NCBI RefSeq assembly: GCF_035994185.1
Contig: NZ_CP108538.1
Location: 5,805,501 to 5,869,500 of the forward strand
Source of the DNA: Streptomyces sp. NBC_01217
GTDB lineage: Bacteria; Actinomycetota; Actinomycetes; Streptomycetales; Streptomycetaceae
Direction: 5' to 3'
DNA: 64,000 nt
The notes under the pieces are model-generated. The model did no database searches. It was not told where the DNA came from and saw only the letters and a program-made list of their open reading frames with translations. Made by a program: the position numbers and the translations under genes. Positions 48,352 through 56,943 of the stretch are shown one piece after another (within the stretch, counting starts at the first letter, position 1; the number at the start of each line of letters is the position of its first letter).

Positions 48352-49731
48352 CTAGCGCCGGCCGAGGCCCCGGTCGACCGTGGTCATCAGCTCGCCGTCG
48401 TCCGTGTCCCCGTCCAGCGACCAGAACATCGCGCCGCCGAGACCGTTCCTCCGGATGTACGAGGTCTTGGTGCGCAGTACCTGCGGGTCGTCGTACGTCC
48501 ACAGGGTGGTGCCGTCGAACAGCCAGGCGCTGCCGTCCCCGACGTTCCGGTGGACCTTGTACGTGCCCGAGTCGGCCAGCTTCTTCAGGGCCTTGTAGTC
48601 CTCGTAGCCCGCCGCCCAGGTGGCGGGCGCGGGCGCCGCGGCCGGCTGGCCGAGGCCGTCGCCGCCGCCCGTGACGCCGGTCCAGCCCTGACCGTAGAAC
48701 GGCATGCCCATCACCAGTTTGCGGGCGGGCGCGCCGCGCTCGATCCAGTCGTGGACGGTCTGGTCGACGCTGAAGTCGCCCTTCGCGTACAGCGCGGACT
48801 GCTGGGCCGTGGTCGCCTCGCCGGAGACATGGAAGTCGTAGCCCTGGAGGTTCACGAAGTCGAAGTCCCGCATGATGCGGCGCACATCGAAGCCCGCGTC
48901 GATCTTGGCGGGGGCGGTGGGGACGAACGCGGAGAGCTCGTAGTGCTTGGGCTTCGCGCCGTGGCCCTTCCGGGCCTTCGCGTTGCTCTTCGCGTAGGCG
49001 TCGAGCTGGGTACGGAACTCGTGGACCAGCGCGGTGAAGTTCCGCTTGTCCTCGGGGCGGAAGACCGTGTCCGTGTCACCGGCGGAGCCGGGCCACTCCC
49101 AGTCGATGTCCACGCCGTCGAAGAGACCGGCCGCGGCGCCCTGGCCGCCGCGCGTGCCGTCCACCGGCAGGTTGCCCTTGATGTACAGGTCGATGCAGGA
49201 GGAGACGAACGCCTTGCGGGAGGCGGCGGTGCGGGCCGCGTCCGAGAAGTGGGTGGACCAGCTCCAGCCGCCCAGGGAGATCAGGACCTTGAGGCCGGGG
49301 TGCTTGGCCTTGAGCTCGCGCAGCTGGTTGAAGTTGCCCGCCAGGGCCTGGTCGTCGGTGTCGGCGACGCCGTCCACCGATCCCGCCGCGTCCAGCGGGC
49401 GGACGTAGTCGGCCCAGGCGTCGGCCTCGCCGGGCACATTGCCCGTGAAGCACTTGCCGTCGGCGCTGACGTTGCCGAACGCGTAGTTGATGTGGGAGAG
49501 CTTGGCCGCGGTGCCGCTCGTGTCCAGGTCCTTGACCTGGAAGTCGCGTCCGTACACGCCCCATTGGGTGAAGTAGCCGACGCGCTTGTACGCGGGGGAG
49601 GAGCCGTGGTGACCGGTGTCGCCGTGGCCCTTGCCGTGATCGGACGAGGCGGAGGCGGCGGGGGTGAGGCCGGCCGCCAGTGTGACTGCGCAGGCGGCAA
49701 CGGCCAGGGAGGACAGGGTTCTTCGACGCAT
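48352..49731 (-). CDS. Secreted GH18 chitinase
   Basis: The 459-residue protein has a signal peptide (RRRTLSSLAVAACAVTLAAG, cleavage near ASASS), a short His/Gly linker and a single GH18 TIM barrel. The catalytic motif DGVDIDWEWPG has its acid Glu at about residue 212; other conserved parts are VGYFTQWGVYGRDF, VLISLGGWSWSTHFS, DFVNLQGYDFHV and AMFWSLDGDTDDGEL. It hydrolyses chitin by a substrate-assisted mechanism. No carbohydrate-binding module is attached. ATG 49731 has AGGAA 8 nt upstream. The dre-like site 63 nt upstream suggests repression by DasR and induction by N-acetylglucosamine metabolism. Confidence 0.93.
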   Translation of the reverse strand: MRRRTLSSLAVAACAVTLAAGLTPAASASSDHGKGHGDTGHHGSSPAYKRVGYFTQWGVYGRDFQVKDLDTSGTAAKLSHINYAFGNVSADGKCFTGNVPGEADAWADYVRPLDAAGSVDGVADTDDQALAGNFNQLRELKAKHPGLKVLISLGGWSWSTHFSDAARTAASRKAFVSSCIDLYIKGNLPVDGTRGGQGAAAGLFDGVDIDWEWPGSAGDTDTVFRPEDKRNFTALVHEFRTQLDAYAKSNAKARKGHGAKPKHYELSAFVPTAPAKIDAGFDVRRIMRDFDFVNLQGYDFHVSGEATTAQQSALYAKGDFSVDQTVHDWIERGAPARKLVMGMPFYGQGWTGVTGGGDGLGQPAAAPAPATWAAGYEDYKALKKLADSGTYKVHRNVGDGSAWLFDGTTLWTYDDPQVLRTKTSYIRRNGLGGAMFWSLDGDTDDGELMTTVDRGLGRR

Positions 49732-49793
49732 GAGGCCCGTTCCTGTGCGTGTGCTGAGAGGTACATGAGTCGTGCTCTGCGGAGAGGAAACTA

Positions 49794-49807
49794 TTGGTCT
49801 GGACCAA
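49794..49807. promoter_or_regulatory. DasR-responsive element (dre-like site) of the chitinase
   Basis: TTGGTCTGGACCAA closely matches the known DasR consensus built on TGGTCTAGACCA; only one central base differs in the core. It lies 63 nt upstream of the chitinase start. Confidence 0.75.
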
Positions 49808-49946
49808 AAGGGGTCAAGAGGTTGGGGGGAACCCGGGCGAGAAGGGGCGGAGCTCTCCGGTGACCGGCGGCGGGATATGCGTGTGGCCCTGACGAATCAT
49901 CACTTCGGGTGAAACTCTGGCCTGTGCTTGCGATCCACAACCGACG

Positions 49947-49973
49947 GTTGCCAGTCTGTTGCAGACCGTCAAC
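49947..49973. promoter_or_regulatory. 27-bp palindrome upstream of GntR gene
   Basis: GTTG-3-GTCTG-TTG-CAGAC-3-CAAC is perfectly symmetric in both arm pairs about position 49960. It ends 17 nt before GTG 49990 and is a likely autoregulatory operator for the GntR protein. Confidence 0.6.
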
Positions 49974-49989
49974 CTGTTGGGAGTGGCCT

Positions 49990-50742
49990 GTGGCTTTCGG
50001 TGAGCAGCCCGCCTATCTGCGTGTTGCGAGCGATCTGAGAGAGAAGATCGTCAACGGTTCGCTGCCGCCGCATACGCGCCTGCCCTCGCAGGCCCGTATC
50101 CGCGAGGAGTACGGAGTCTCGGACACCGTCGCACTGGAGGCGCGCAAGGTGCTGATGGCCGAGGGCCTGGTCGAGGGGCGCTCCGGTTCCGGTACGTATG
50201 TGCGCGAGCGCCCGGTCCCGCGCCGGATCGCCCGCTCCGGCTACCGGGCGGGTGCCGGGGCCAGTCCGTTCCGCCAGGAGCAGACGGCTGAGGGAGTGCG
50301 CGGGACCTGGGAGTCCCGCAGTGAGCAGGAGGGTGCGAGCGTCGAGATCGCCGAGCGTCTGGGCGTCGAGCCGGGTGACCGGGTGATGCGTACGAGATAC
50401 GTCTTCCGGGAGGCCGGGGAGCCGATGATGCTCTCCACCTCGTGGGAGCCCCTCTCCGTGACGGGGCGTACGCCGGTGATGCTGCCGGAGGAGGGCCCGT
50501 TGGGCGGCTGTGGGGTGGTCGAGCGGATGGCCGCGATCGATGTCGTCGTGGACAACGTGGCCGAGCAGGTCGGCGCGCGGCCGGGGCTGGCGGAGGAGCT
50601 CCTGGCGCTCGGCGGGGTGCCGGGGCATGTGGTGATGGTGATCGAGCGTACGTATTACGCCTCGGGGCGCCCGGTCGAGACGGCGGACGTGGTGGTGCCG
50701 GCCGATCGGTTCCGGGTCGCCTACCACCTTCCCGTGAGGTGA
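49990..50742 (+). CDS. GntR family regulator with UTRA domain
   Basis: The 250-residue protein has an N-terminal GntR winged helix (YLRVASDLREKIVNGSLPPH, RLPSQARIREEYGVSDTVAL, GLVEGRSGSGTYVRE) and a C-terminal UTRA ligand domain of about 150 residues (ERLGVEPGDRVMRTRYVF, EPMMLSTSWEPLSV, ETADVVVPADRFRVAYHL). GTG 49990 follows GGGAG at 7 nt. The 27-bp palindrome just upstream suggests self-regulation. The next gene, 172 bp downstream on the same strand, is an NCS1 permease, so a purine- or pyrimidine-related ligand is plausible. The chitinase lies divergently but has its own dre site. Confidence 0.88.
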   Translation: MAFGEQPAYLRVASDLREKIVNGSLPPHTRLPSQARIREEYGVSDTVALEARKVLMAEGLVEGRSGSGTYVRERPVPRRIARSGYRAGAGASPFRQEQTAEGVRGTWESRSEQEGASVEIAERLGVEPGDRVMRTRYVFREAGEPMMLSTSWEPLSVTGRTPVMLPEEGPLGGCGVVERMAAIDVVVDNVAEQVGARPGLAEELLALGGVPGHVVMVIERTYYASGRPVETADVVVPADRFRVAYHLPVR

Positions 50743-50914
50743 TTCTGTCGGATGACCGATACTCGGAGGGCGCTGTCCGGCGCCGGTGACGACAAGTTAA
50801 CGCCCCGTCTGGTCCCTTAACCGAGGGGCAATCACCGACTGTAACGACTTGTCATGTCCAGCTCCTAACTTCCCGTTCGTACCCGCACACCGGACGACGA
50901 ACGGGGAGTCACCT

Positions 50915-52669
50915 ATGACGGACACCGGCACCGCCACACATGAGGGGGCCGGGGCTCCACAGGCCCCGGCCCCCGCTTCCTTGCCCGGCGCTCCCGCGCC
51001 CGCCGCGCCCCGGCGCAGTTACGCGAAGCTCGCCGCCGACGAGAGTCGTGAGGACTACTCCCTCCGCTACGCGCCGCACTCCTTCCGGCGCTGGTCGCCG
51101 TCCATGGTCGCGGGCACCGCGCTCGGCGGGATCGCCTATCTCGCCGACTTCGCGATCGGCGCCTCGATCGTCTTCACCTACGGATTCACCAGTGGACTCG
51201 CCTCGATCCTCGCCGCCGCGGCGATCATCTTCCTCACCGGCATACCGATCGCCCGGGCCTGTGCGAAGTACGGCCTGGACATGGACCTGGTCACCCGCGG
51301 CGCCGGGTTCGGATACTTCGGCTCGACGCTGACCTCGCTGATCTACGCGTCCTTCACCTTCATCTTCTTCGCCCTCGAAGGCTCGATCATGGCGCAGGCC
51401 ATGCACCAGGCCGTCGGGCTGCCGGTCGAGGCCGGCTATCTGCTGACCACGCTCATCGTCATCCCGATCGTCTTCCGGGGCATGGGGGCCCTCGCCAAGG
51501 TGCAGGCGTGGACCCAGCCGGTCTGGATCATCGGCCTGGTGCTGCCGTTCGTCGTGCTCGCCTTCGAGGCGCCGGACGCCTGGGGCGCGTTCGGCTCCTT
51601 CGGCGGTACGGAGGGCGCGGGTTCCGGGTTCTCCTGGATCGGCTTCGGGCTGGGTACGGGTGTCGCGCTCTCGCTCATCGCCCAGATCGGCGAGCAGGCC
51701 GACTATCTGCGCTTCATGCCCGCGAAGACCGAGGCCAACAAGCGGCGCTGGAACCTCGCGGTGCTCGCCGCCGGGCCCGGCTGGGTCATCATCGGCGCGG
51801 CGAAGCAGCTCGGCGGCGCACTCCTCGCCTTCGTAGCGCTGGAGGCGGTCGGCAAGACGCACGCGCTGGAGCCGATCGCACCGCAGATCGAGGCGCTGAA
51901 GCCATGGCTCGGCTCGTTCGCCCTGCCCGCGGCGGCGGTCTTCGTGATCGTGTCGCAGATCAAGATCAATGTGACCAATGCCTACAGCGGTTCGCTGTCC
52001 TGGTCGAATTTCTTCTCGCGGATCACCCACAAACACCCTGGCCGCGTCTGGTACATCTTCCTCAACCTCGCCATCGCTCTCACGCTGATGGAGATGAACA
52101 TGTTCGCGGCCCTCAACAAGCTGCTGGGCTTCTACTCGAACGTGGGCATCGCCTGGATCGCCGCCGTCGCCGCCGATCTGGTCATCAACAAGCGGATCGG
52201 GCTGAGCCCCCGGTACATCGAGTTCAAACGGGCCTACTTGTATGCGGTGAACCCGGCCGGATTCGGCGCGATGGTGATCGCGTCGACCGTCTCGATCCTG
52301 GCCTTCTTCGGGCTCTTCGGACGCTATGCGGAAGCCTTCTCGACCTTCATCGCGGCCGGACTGGCCCTGACCCTCTGCCCGTTGATCGCCTGGGCGACGA
52401 AGGGGAAGTACTACCTGGCCCGCCCCAATCCGGTGAACGGGCCCGGCGCCGAGATCGCGGACATCACCGCCACCCACACCTGCGCGGTCTGCGAAACCGC
52501 CTACGAACTGCCGGACATCGCCGACTGCCCCGTACAGGCAGGGCCGATCTGTTCGCTGTGCTGCTCGCTGGACGCGGAGTGCGGGGACGTCTGCCGCAAG
52601 GAGCCGGCGGCCGGACCCGTCCTCATGCCGATACCGACGGTGCGTACGGCGATGGCAGAGGCGCAATAG
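50915..52669 (+). CDS. NCS1-type purine/cytosine permease with cysteine-rich C-terminal tail
   Basis: The 584-residue membrane protein shows 12 hydrophobic helices of the NCS1/CodB family: DYSLRYAPHSFRRWSPSMVAG, AIGASIVFTYGFTSG, MDLVTRGAGFGYFGST, GVALSLIAQIGEQADYLRFM and INVTNAYSGSLSWSNFFSR. After the last helix comes a cytosolic domain of about 60 residues with eight cysteines at 523, 526, 538, 546, 549, 550, 556 and 560 (TCAVCETAYELPDIADC, GPICSLCCSLDAECGDVC), which looks like a metal-binding ribbon. A similar cysteine block occurs in NCS1-fused sensor kinases as I remember them. ATG 50915 has GGGGAG upstream. Uptake with built-in sensing is possible. Confidence 0.88.
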   Translation: MTDTGTATHEGAGAPQAPAPASLPGAPAPAAPRRSYAKLAADESREDYSLRYAPHSFRRWSPSMVAGTALGGIAYLADFAIGASIVFTYGFTSGLASILAAAAIIFLTGIPIARACAKYGLDMDLVTRGAGFGYFGSTLTSLIYASFTFIFFALEGSIMAQAMHQAVGLPVEAGYLLTTLIVIPIVFRGMGALAKVQAWTQPVWIIGLVLPFVVLAFEAPDAWGAFGSFGGTEGAGSGFSWIGFGLGTGVALSLIAQIGEQADYLRFMPAKTEANKRRWNLAVLAAGPGWVIIGAAKQLGGALLAFVALEAVGKTHALEPIAPQIEALKPWLGSFALPAAAVFVIVSQIKINVTNAYSGSLSWSNFFSRITHKHPGRVWYIFLNLAIALTLMEMNMFAALNKLLGFYSNVGIAWIAAVAADLVINKRIGLSPRYIEFKRAYLYAVNPAGFGAMVIASTVSILAFFGLFGRYAEAFSTFIAAGLALTLCPLIAWATKGKYYLARPNPVNGPGAEIADITATHTCAVCETAYELPDIADCPVQAGPICSLCCSLDAECGDVCRKEPAAGPVLMPIPTVRTAMAEAQ

Positions 52670-52701
52670 CCGCAGGTAAACCGGCGGCATAACTGCTGCA
52701 G

Positions 52702-52736
52702 GGGGGCGCATCCAACTGGGTGCGCCCCCTTTTTTT
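52702..52736 (+). terminator. Canonical intrinsic terminator of the permease
   Basis: A 9-bp GC stem, GGGGGCGCA with TGCGCCCCC, and a 10-nt loop are followed by seven T residues (52730-52736). Such a U-tract is rare in this GC-rich sequence. Confidence 0.9.
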
Positions 52737-52856
52737 ATGGCCGGATCGGTATCTCTTTGTGTAATTACGTATCCGTTGAGTGAAGGTCAGGCGTAGGCTC
52801 CGGCATATGCGTACTGCGGTTTCCTGGGGATCCTTAGAGACGTACATGCCGTTCGA

Positions 52857-52889
52857 GGGAGGGGCGCAATGCTCGGGAGGGGCGCAATG
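52857..52889 (+). repeat. Tandem duplication of ribosome binding site and start codon
   Basis: GGGAGGGGCGCAATG occurs at 52857-52871 and again at 52875-52889, 18 nt apart and in frame. Each copy provides a Shine-Dalgarno-like G-rich tract and an ATG for the SPOR-type gene. Confidence 0.8.
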
Positions 52890-53069
52890 AATGACAGCGG
52901 TGCCGAGCTCCCTTGGCTGGTGATACGGCAGGACGACAACGGCAATCGCTACCGCGTCGGCAGGTTTGCCACGCAGGGCGAGGCCCAGAAGATCGCCGAC
53001 AAGCTCGACGCCCGTGGTCACAAGCAGCTCTACTGGGTGGAGCGCATCGGGCAGAGCGCCCGGCCGTAG
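52887..53069 (+). CDS. Small SPOR-like protein
   Basis: 60 residues: ELPWLVIRQDDNGNRYRVGR, FATQGEAQKIADKLDARGHK and LYWVERIG. This matches the small SPOR-domain-like proteins common in Streptomyces, in which a ferredoxin-like fold resembles the peptidoglycan-binding SPOR module; there is no membrane anchor. Two in-frame ATGs (52869 and 52887) each have a copy of the same ribosome binding site because of an 18-nt duplication; the second start gives the usual length. The Nudix gene begins 24 bp after the stop but carries its own leaderless promoter. Confidence 0.75.
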   Translation: MNDSGAELPWLVIRQDDNGNRYRVGRFATQGEAQKIADKLDARGHKQLYWVERIGQSARP

Positions 53070-53080
53070 GACGGGGGCGT

Positions 53081-53086
53081 TACGCT
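53081..53086 (+). promoter_or_regulatory. -10 hexamer of leaderless promoter (Nudix gene)
   Basis: TACGCT followed by 7 nt and ATG 53094. Confidence 0.6.
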
Positions 53087-53093
53087 CCGGCTC

Positions 53094-53498
53094 ATGAACG
53101 ATCGCGTGGTGGTGGCCGGAGCCGTCTACGACCGGGGCCGTCTGCTGGCCGCGCGCCGCAGCGCCCCGCCCGAGCTGGCCGGCCGGTGGGAGCTGCCGGG
53201 CGGAAAGCTGGAGCCGGGGGAGAGCGGCGAGCAGGCGCTCGTACGGGAACTCCGTGAGGAGCTCGGCGTGGAGACGGAACCCCTGGAGCGCATCCCCGGC
53301 GAATGGCCGCTGAAGCCCGGGTACGTGCTCCGGGTGTGGACGGCCCGTCTGGTGTCCGGGGTGCCCGCACCGCTCCAGGACCACGACGAGCTGCGCTGGC
53401 TCGGGCCCGGTGAGAGCGATGCGGTCGACTGGCTGGACCAGGACCTGCCCGCGGTCGCGGAGGCGATGCGCCGTCTGCCGGACGGCGCACCCCGCTGA
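53094..53498 (+). CDS. Nudix hydrolase (MutT-like)
   Basis: The 134-residue protein has a complete Nudix box, [20 protein letters not shown] followed by ELGVE, at residues about 38-61, with the metal-binding Glu cluster. The start [19 protein letters not shown] and the strand WELPGGK resemble 8-oxo-dGTP diphosphatases of the MutT group. It may sanitise the nucleotide pool; the exact substrate is unproven. ATG 53094 is supported by the TACGCT hexamer 7 nt upstream. It stands alone downstream of the SPOR gene. Confidence 0.92.
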   Translation: MNDRVVVAGAVYDRGRLLAARRSAPPELAGRWELPGGKLEPGESGEQALVRELREELGVETEPLERIPGEWPLKPGYVLRVWTARLVSGVPAPLQDHDELRWLGPGESDAVDWLDQDLPAVAEAMRRLPDGAPR

Positions 53499-53693
53499 CC
53501 TGGAACACCACGGCGTGCGCCGCCCGTGAGGGCTTCGGTGGCGCGTGGTGATGGGGCTGTGCGCCCTTCTCCCCGGGTGCATCTGTTCGTGCGCGCGGAC
53601 ATACACCCGTACGCCCCACGTGCCGGGCCCGGCGATAGGGCACCCCAAATATCGGGTATGTGCTGATTAACCCCCGTAAACAGGACGTTCCCG

Positions 53694-54137
53694 TTGCTGG
53701 TCTTGGAAGTGGTCGGCGTGATCGACACCGAAGGCGACTGCGCCGAGTGGACCTTTCCGGCTGTGCCGGGCGCCGTGCGCTCCGCGCGGCATGCCGTCCA
53801 TGAGGCGTTGCGCGGCTGGGGGCTCGACACCGCCGTCGCGGACATGACGGTTCTGCTGGTCAGTGAGTTGGTGACCAACTCCATGCAATACACAGCGGGC
53901 CCCATCGGCGTACGGCTTCTGCGTCCTCATCTCAACGGTGACGCCCCCGTGACCCGCTCCGGGCTGCTCGTGGAAGTCTCCGATCCGCTTCCGGACCCGC
54001 CCACCGAACGTATGGCCGGACCCGACGACGAGGGCGGCCGAGGGCTGCAGTTGGTGGCCTGTTCTGCTCGCCGCTGGGGGACCAGGCGCGGAAAGACCGG
54101 CAAGACCGTGTGGTTCGAGCTGGCCCTGCCTGGTTAG
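53694..54137 (+). CDS. HATPase domain protein (anti-sigma-factor-kinase-like)
   Basis: A 147-residue stand-alone GHKL ATPase domain of the RsbW/SpoIIAB type found in large numbers in Streptomyces. The N box is LLVSELVTNSMQYTAG, the G1 box VEVSDPLPD, and the G2 region DDEGGRGLQLVACSARRWG ends KTVWFELAL. Such proteins usually bind and phosphorylate anti-anti-sigma factors. The start is uncertain: TTG 53694 has AGGA 8 nt upstream, and GTG 53718 has GGAAG 8 nt upstream. Its C-terminal half is strikingly like the HATPase end of the next gene, 171 bp downstream. Confidence 0.85.
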   Translation: MLVLEVVGVIDTEGDCAEWTFPAVPGAVRSARHAVHEALRGWGLDTAVADMTVLLVSELVTNSMQYTAGPIGVRLLRPHLNGDAPVTRSGLLVEVSDPLPDPPTERMAGPDDEGGRGLQLVACSARRWGTRRGKTGKTVWFELALPG

Positions 54138-54308
54138 GAGTGGGGTGGGACGCACAGCGATCATCCGAGGTCGGCCGGAGGCCGGGCGGAACCTGGCCGA
54201 AAGGGACTGAGACCTTGCTGTGATCGTGAACGCCGTGCCGGTAGGGGCCGTAGTGCTGAATACTGCGGGCAGGACCGGTCCGGTGTGTGAGCTGGAGGGG
54301 ACGGTCGC

Positions 54309-56900
54309 GTGAGCGAAATACCTGGGACAGCGGGCGACGTTGTGTGGCAGAGCAGCCCGCCTGGCTCGATCTATGACTACATCAGGGTCGCCTCCTTCTC
54401 GATCGGCCCCGACGGCCTGATCGAGCAGTGGAGCCGGAGGGCCGCCGGTCTCTTCGGCATTCCCGCGGACAGGGCGGTGGGTACCGATCCGGTCGAGGCC
54501 TTCATGCCCGCCGAACTGCGCAGGGACGGCCACAGCCGGGTCGGCGAGATCCTCGACGGCAAGGAGTGGACGGGCCTCGTCCCCTTCCGGATCCCGGGCG
54601 AGAACCCCGTGCACGGGCTCGCGGAGATCTATGTGATGCCGAGCGAGACGGGCTCCGGGGAACGGGCCGCGCTCTGCATCGTCGTGGACGTCCGCGCGCT
54701 GCGCCGCATCGAGACGGACCTCGCCGCGTCACAGGCCATATTCGGCCAATCTCCCTTCGGCTTCGTGCTGTTCGGCACGGACCTCACGGTGATACGGGCC
54801 AACCAGCGCTTCGCCACCGTCTTCGGCGGCCAGGCCGCCGACCACCGCGGCCGCACGGTCGACGACTACCTCGCGCGCCCCGAGGCGGACCGGCTCACCG
54901 CCACCCTGAAGCGCGTACTGGAGACCGGCGTGTCCGTCACCGACCTCCAGCTCGTCGGCACCACGCCCGGCGGCACCGGCAGCCGCCACTGGTCCATGAA
55001 CCTCTACCGCGTGCACAGCGGATCGGGCCGCCCCATCGGCATCGCCGGACTGGCCACCGATGTGACCCGGCGGCACATCGCCGCCCGCGAGGCCGCCAGC
55101 GCCCGCCGCAACCTCGCCCTGCTCAACGAGGCCAGTGCCCGCATCGGCAACTCCCTCGACCTGGAGACCACCGCCCGGGAACTCCTCGACGTCGCCGTGC
55201 CCGGCTTCTGCGACCTCGCCTCCGTCGACCTCTACCAGGGGCTGCTCACCGGCGAGGACGCACCGCCCGGCCGCTGGGACTCGCTGCGCCAGGAGTCCGT
55301 CGGCGGCTCGGCCGAGCTGCGCCGCGTCGCCCTCGCCAGCGCCGTGTCCGACGCCCTGCCCGCCACCGCCGCGGACACCGCCGCACACGCCACGGGCACC
55401 GGCCCGCCCGCGCTCGGCGCCGTACACCGCTTCTCGTACAACTCGCCCTGCGCCATCGCCCTGCGCACCGGCCATGTCGAGGTCGTGCCCGGCGACGACC
55501 GGAGCTTCGTCCACTCCACGCTCGCCGTGCCGATGGTCGCGCACGACACGGTGGTCGGCCTCGTCCAGTTCTCCCGTACGAAGGGCAGCGAATCCTTCGG
55601 CGAGCGGGACCGGGCACTGGCCACCGAACTCGCCGCCCGCGCCGCGGTCTGTATCGACAACGCCCGTCTCTACCGGCGCGAGCACGAGCGCGCCCTGATC
55701 CTCCAGCGCAGCCTCCTGCCCCCGGGCGACCCCGTGGCCGCCGGCCTCGACATCGCCTGCCGCTACCTCCCCGGCAACACCGCCACCGAGGTGGGCGGCG
55801 ACTGGTTCGACGTGATCGAACTCCCCGGCCACCGCACCGCCCTCGTCGTCGGCGACGTCATGGGCCGCGGCCTGCGCGCCGCCGTGGCCATGGGCGAACT
55901 GCGCACCGCCGTAAGGACCCTGGCCCTCCTGGACCTGGAACCCGCCGAGGTGCTCTCCGCGCTCGACGAGGTCGCCCGCGGGCTCGGCACCCCCGGCGGC
56001 AGCGCCTCCTCGTCCTCCGGCGGCGGCGCTCAGTGGCCCTCACGGGCCTCCCACAAGTCCCGCGAGGCCGATCTCTCCGAGGTCTACCTGGCTACCTGCG
56101 TCTACGCGGTCTACGACCCGGTCACCCGGCGGTGCACCTTCGCCAACGCCGGCCATCTCCCCCCTGCCGTGGTCGAGCCCGGCGAACCGGCCATGCTGCT
56201 CGACGTCCCGCCCGGGATGCCGCTCGGCGTCGGCGGCGAACCCTTCGAGGAGGTCGAGGTCGAACTGAAGGAGGGCGCGCTGCTCGCCCTCTACACCGAC
56301 GGCCTCGTCGAGTCCCGCGACCATCCGCTCGACGAAGGGCTCGACGCCCTGCGCGGTGCGCTCGTCGCACCGGAGCGGCCGCTCGAAGACGTCTGCGACC
56401 ACGTGCTGGCCACCCTCGACACCCGGCACGGCGAGGACGACATCGCCCTGCTCATGGCCCGCATCCAGGGTCTGCCTGCCGACGCCGTCGGCGACTGGCG
56501 GCTGCCCCCCGAACCCCGCTCCGTCGGCCGCGCCCGTGAACTGGCCCGTGGCCAGCTGCTCGCCTGGGACCTCGAAGAGCTGGTCGACACCACCGAACTG
56601 CTGGTCAGCGAACTGGTCACCAACGCCCTGCGGTACGGGGAGGGCGAGATCCGGCTCAGGCTGCTGCGCGACCGTACGCTCGTGTGCGAGGTGTGGGACG
56701 CGGGTCTCGTCCAGCCACGGCGGCGGCGGGCGCGCGACACCGATGAGGGCGGGCGCGGGCTGCAGCTGGTCGGGCTGCTCAGCGTGGGCTGGGGGTCCAG
56801 ACGGACACCGCGCGGCAAGACCGTCTGGTTCGAGCTGGCCCTGCCCGACGGGGAGCCCGCCGCCGAGCGCACGGTCGAGCAGTTGCTCAGCATGTTCTGA
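54309..56900 (+). CDS. PAS-PAS-GAF-SpoIIE phosphatase with C-terminal HATPase
   Basis: The 863-residue signalling protein has two PAS domains (about 20-125 with SFSIGPDGLIEQWSRRAAGLF, and 140-255 with FGFVLFGTDLTVIRANQRFA), a GAF domain (about 270-450), a PP2C-type SpoIIE phosphatase (about 465-700: GNTATEVGGDWFDVIELPGH, VVGDVMGRGLRAAV, FANAGHLPPAVV, LYTDGLVESRD) and a GHKL ATPase (about 735-850: LLVSELVTNALRYG, DEGGRGLQLVGLLS). It combines an anti-anti-sigma phosphatase with a kinase-like domain in one chain. GTG 54309 has GGAGGGG upstream. It probably works on a partner-switching pathway responding to a small signal. Confidence 0.93.
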   Translation: MSEIPGTAGDVVWQSSPPGSIYDYIRVASFSIGPDGLIEQWSRRAAGLFGIPADRAVGTDPVEAFMPAELRRDGHSRVGEILDGKEWTGLVPFRIPGENPVHGLAEIYVMPSETGSGERAALCIVVDVRALRRIETDLAASQAIFGQSPFGFVLFGTDLTVIRANQRFATVFGGQAADHRGRTVDDYLARPEADRLTATLKRVLETGVSVTDLQLVGTTPGGTGSRHWSMNLYRVHSGSGRPIGIAGLATDVTRRHIAAREAASARRNLALLNEASARIGNSLDLETTARELLDVAVPGFCDLASVDLYQGLLTGEDAPPGRWDSLRQESVGGSAELRRVALASAVSDALPATAADTAAHATGTGPPALGAVHRFSYNSPCAIALRTGHVEVVPGDDRSFVHSTLAVPMVAHDTVVGLVQFSRTKGSESFGERDRALATELAARAAVCIDNARLYRREHERALILQRSLLPPGDPVAAGLDIACRYLPGNTATEVGGDWFDVIELPGHRTALVVGDVMGRGLRAAVAMGELRTAVRTLALLDLEPAEVLSALDEVARGLGTPGGSASSSSGGGAQWPSRASHKSREADLSEVYLATCVYAVYDPVTRRCTFANAGHLPPAVVEPGEPAMLLDVPPGMPLGVGGEPFEEVEVELKEGALLALYTDGLVESRDHPLDEGLDALRGALVAPERPLEDVCDHVLATLDTRHGEDDIALLMARIQGLPADAVGDWRLPPEPRSVGRARELARGQLLAWDLEELVDTTELLVSELVTNALRYGEGEIRLRLLRDRTLVCEVWDAGLVQPRRRRARDTDEGGRGLQLVGLLSVGWGSRRTPRGKTVWFELALPDGEPAAERTVEQLLSMF

Positions 56901-56943
56901 GCGGGGCGGGGCGGGTCGGGGCGGGATGCCGGGCTGCGCCCCG

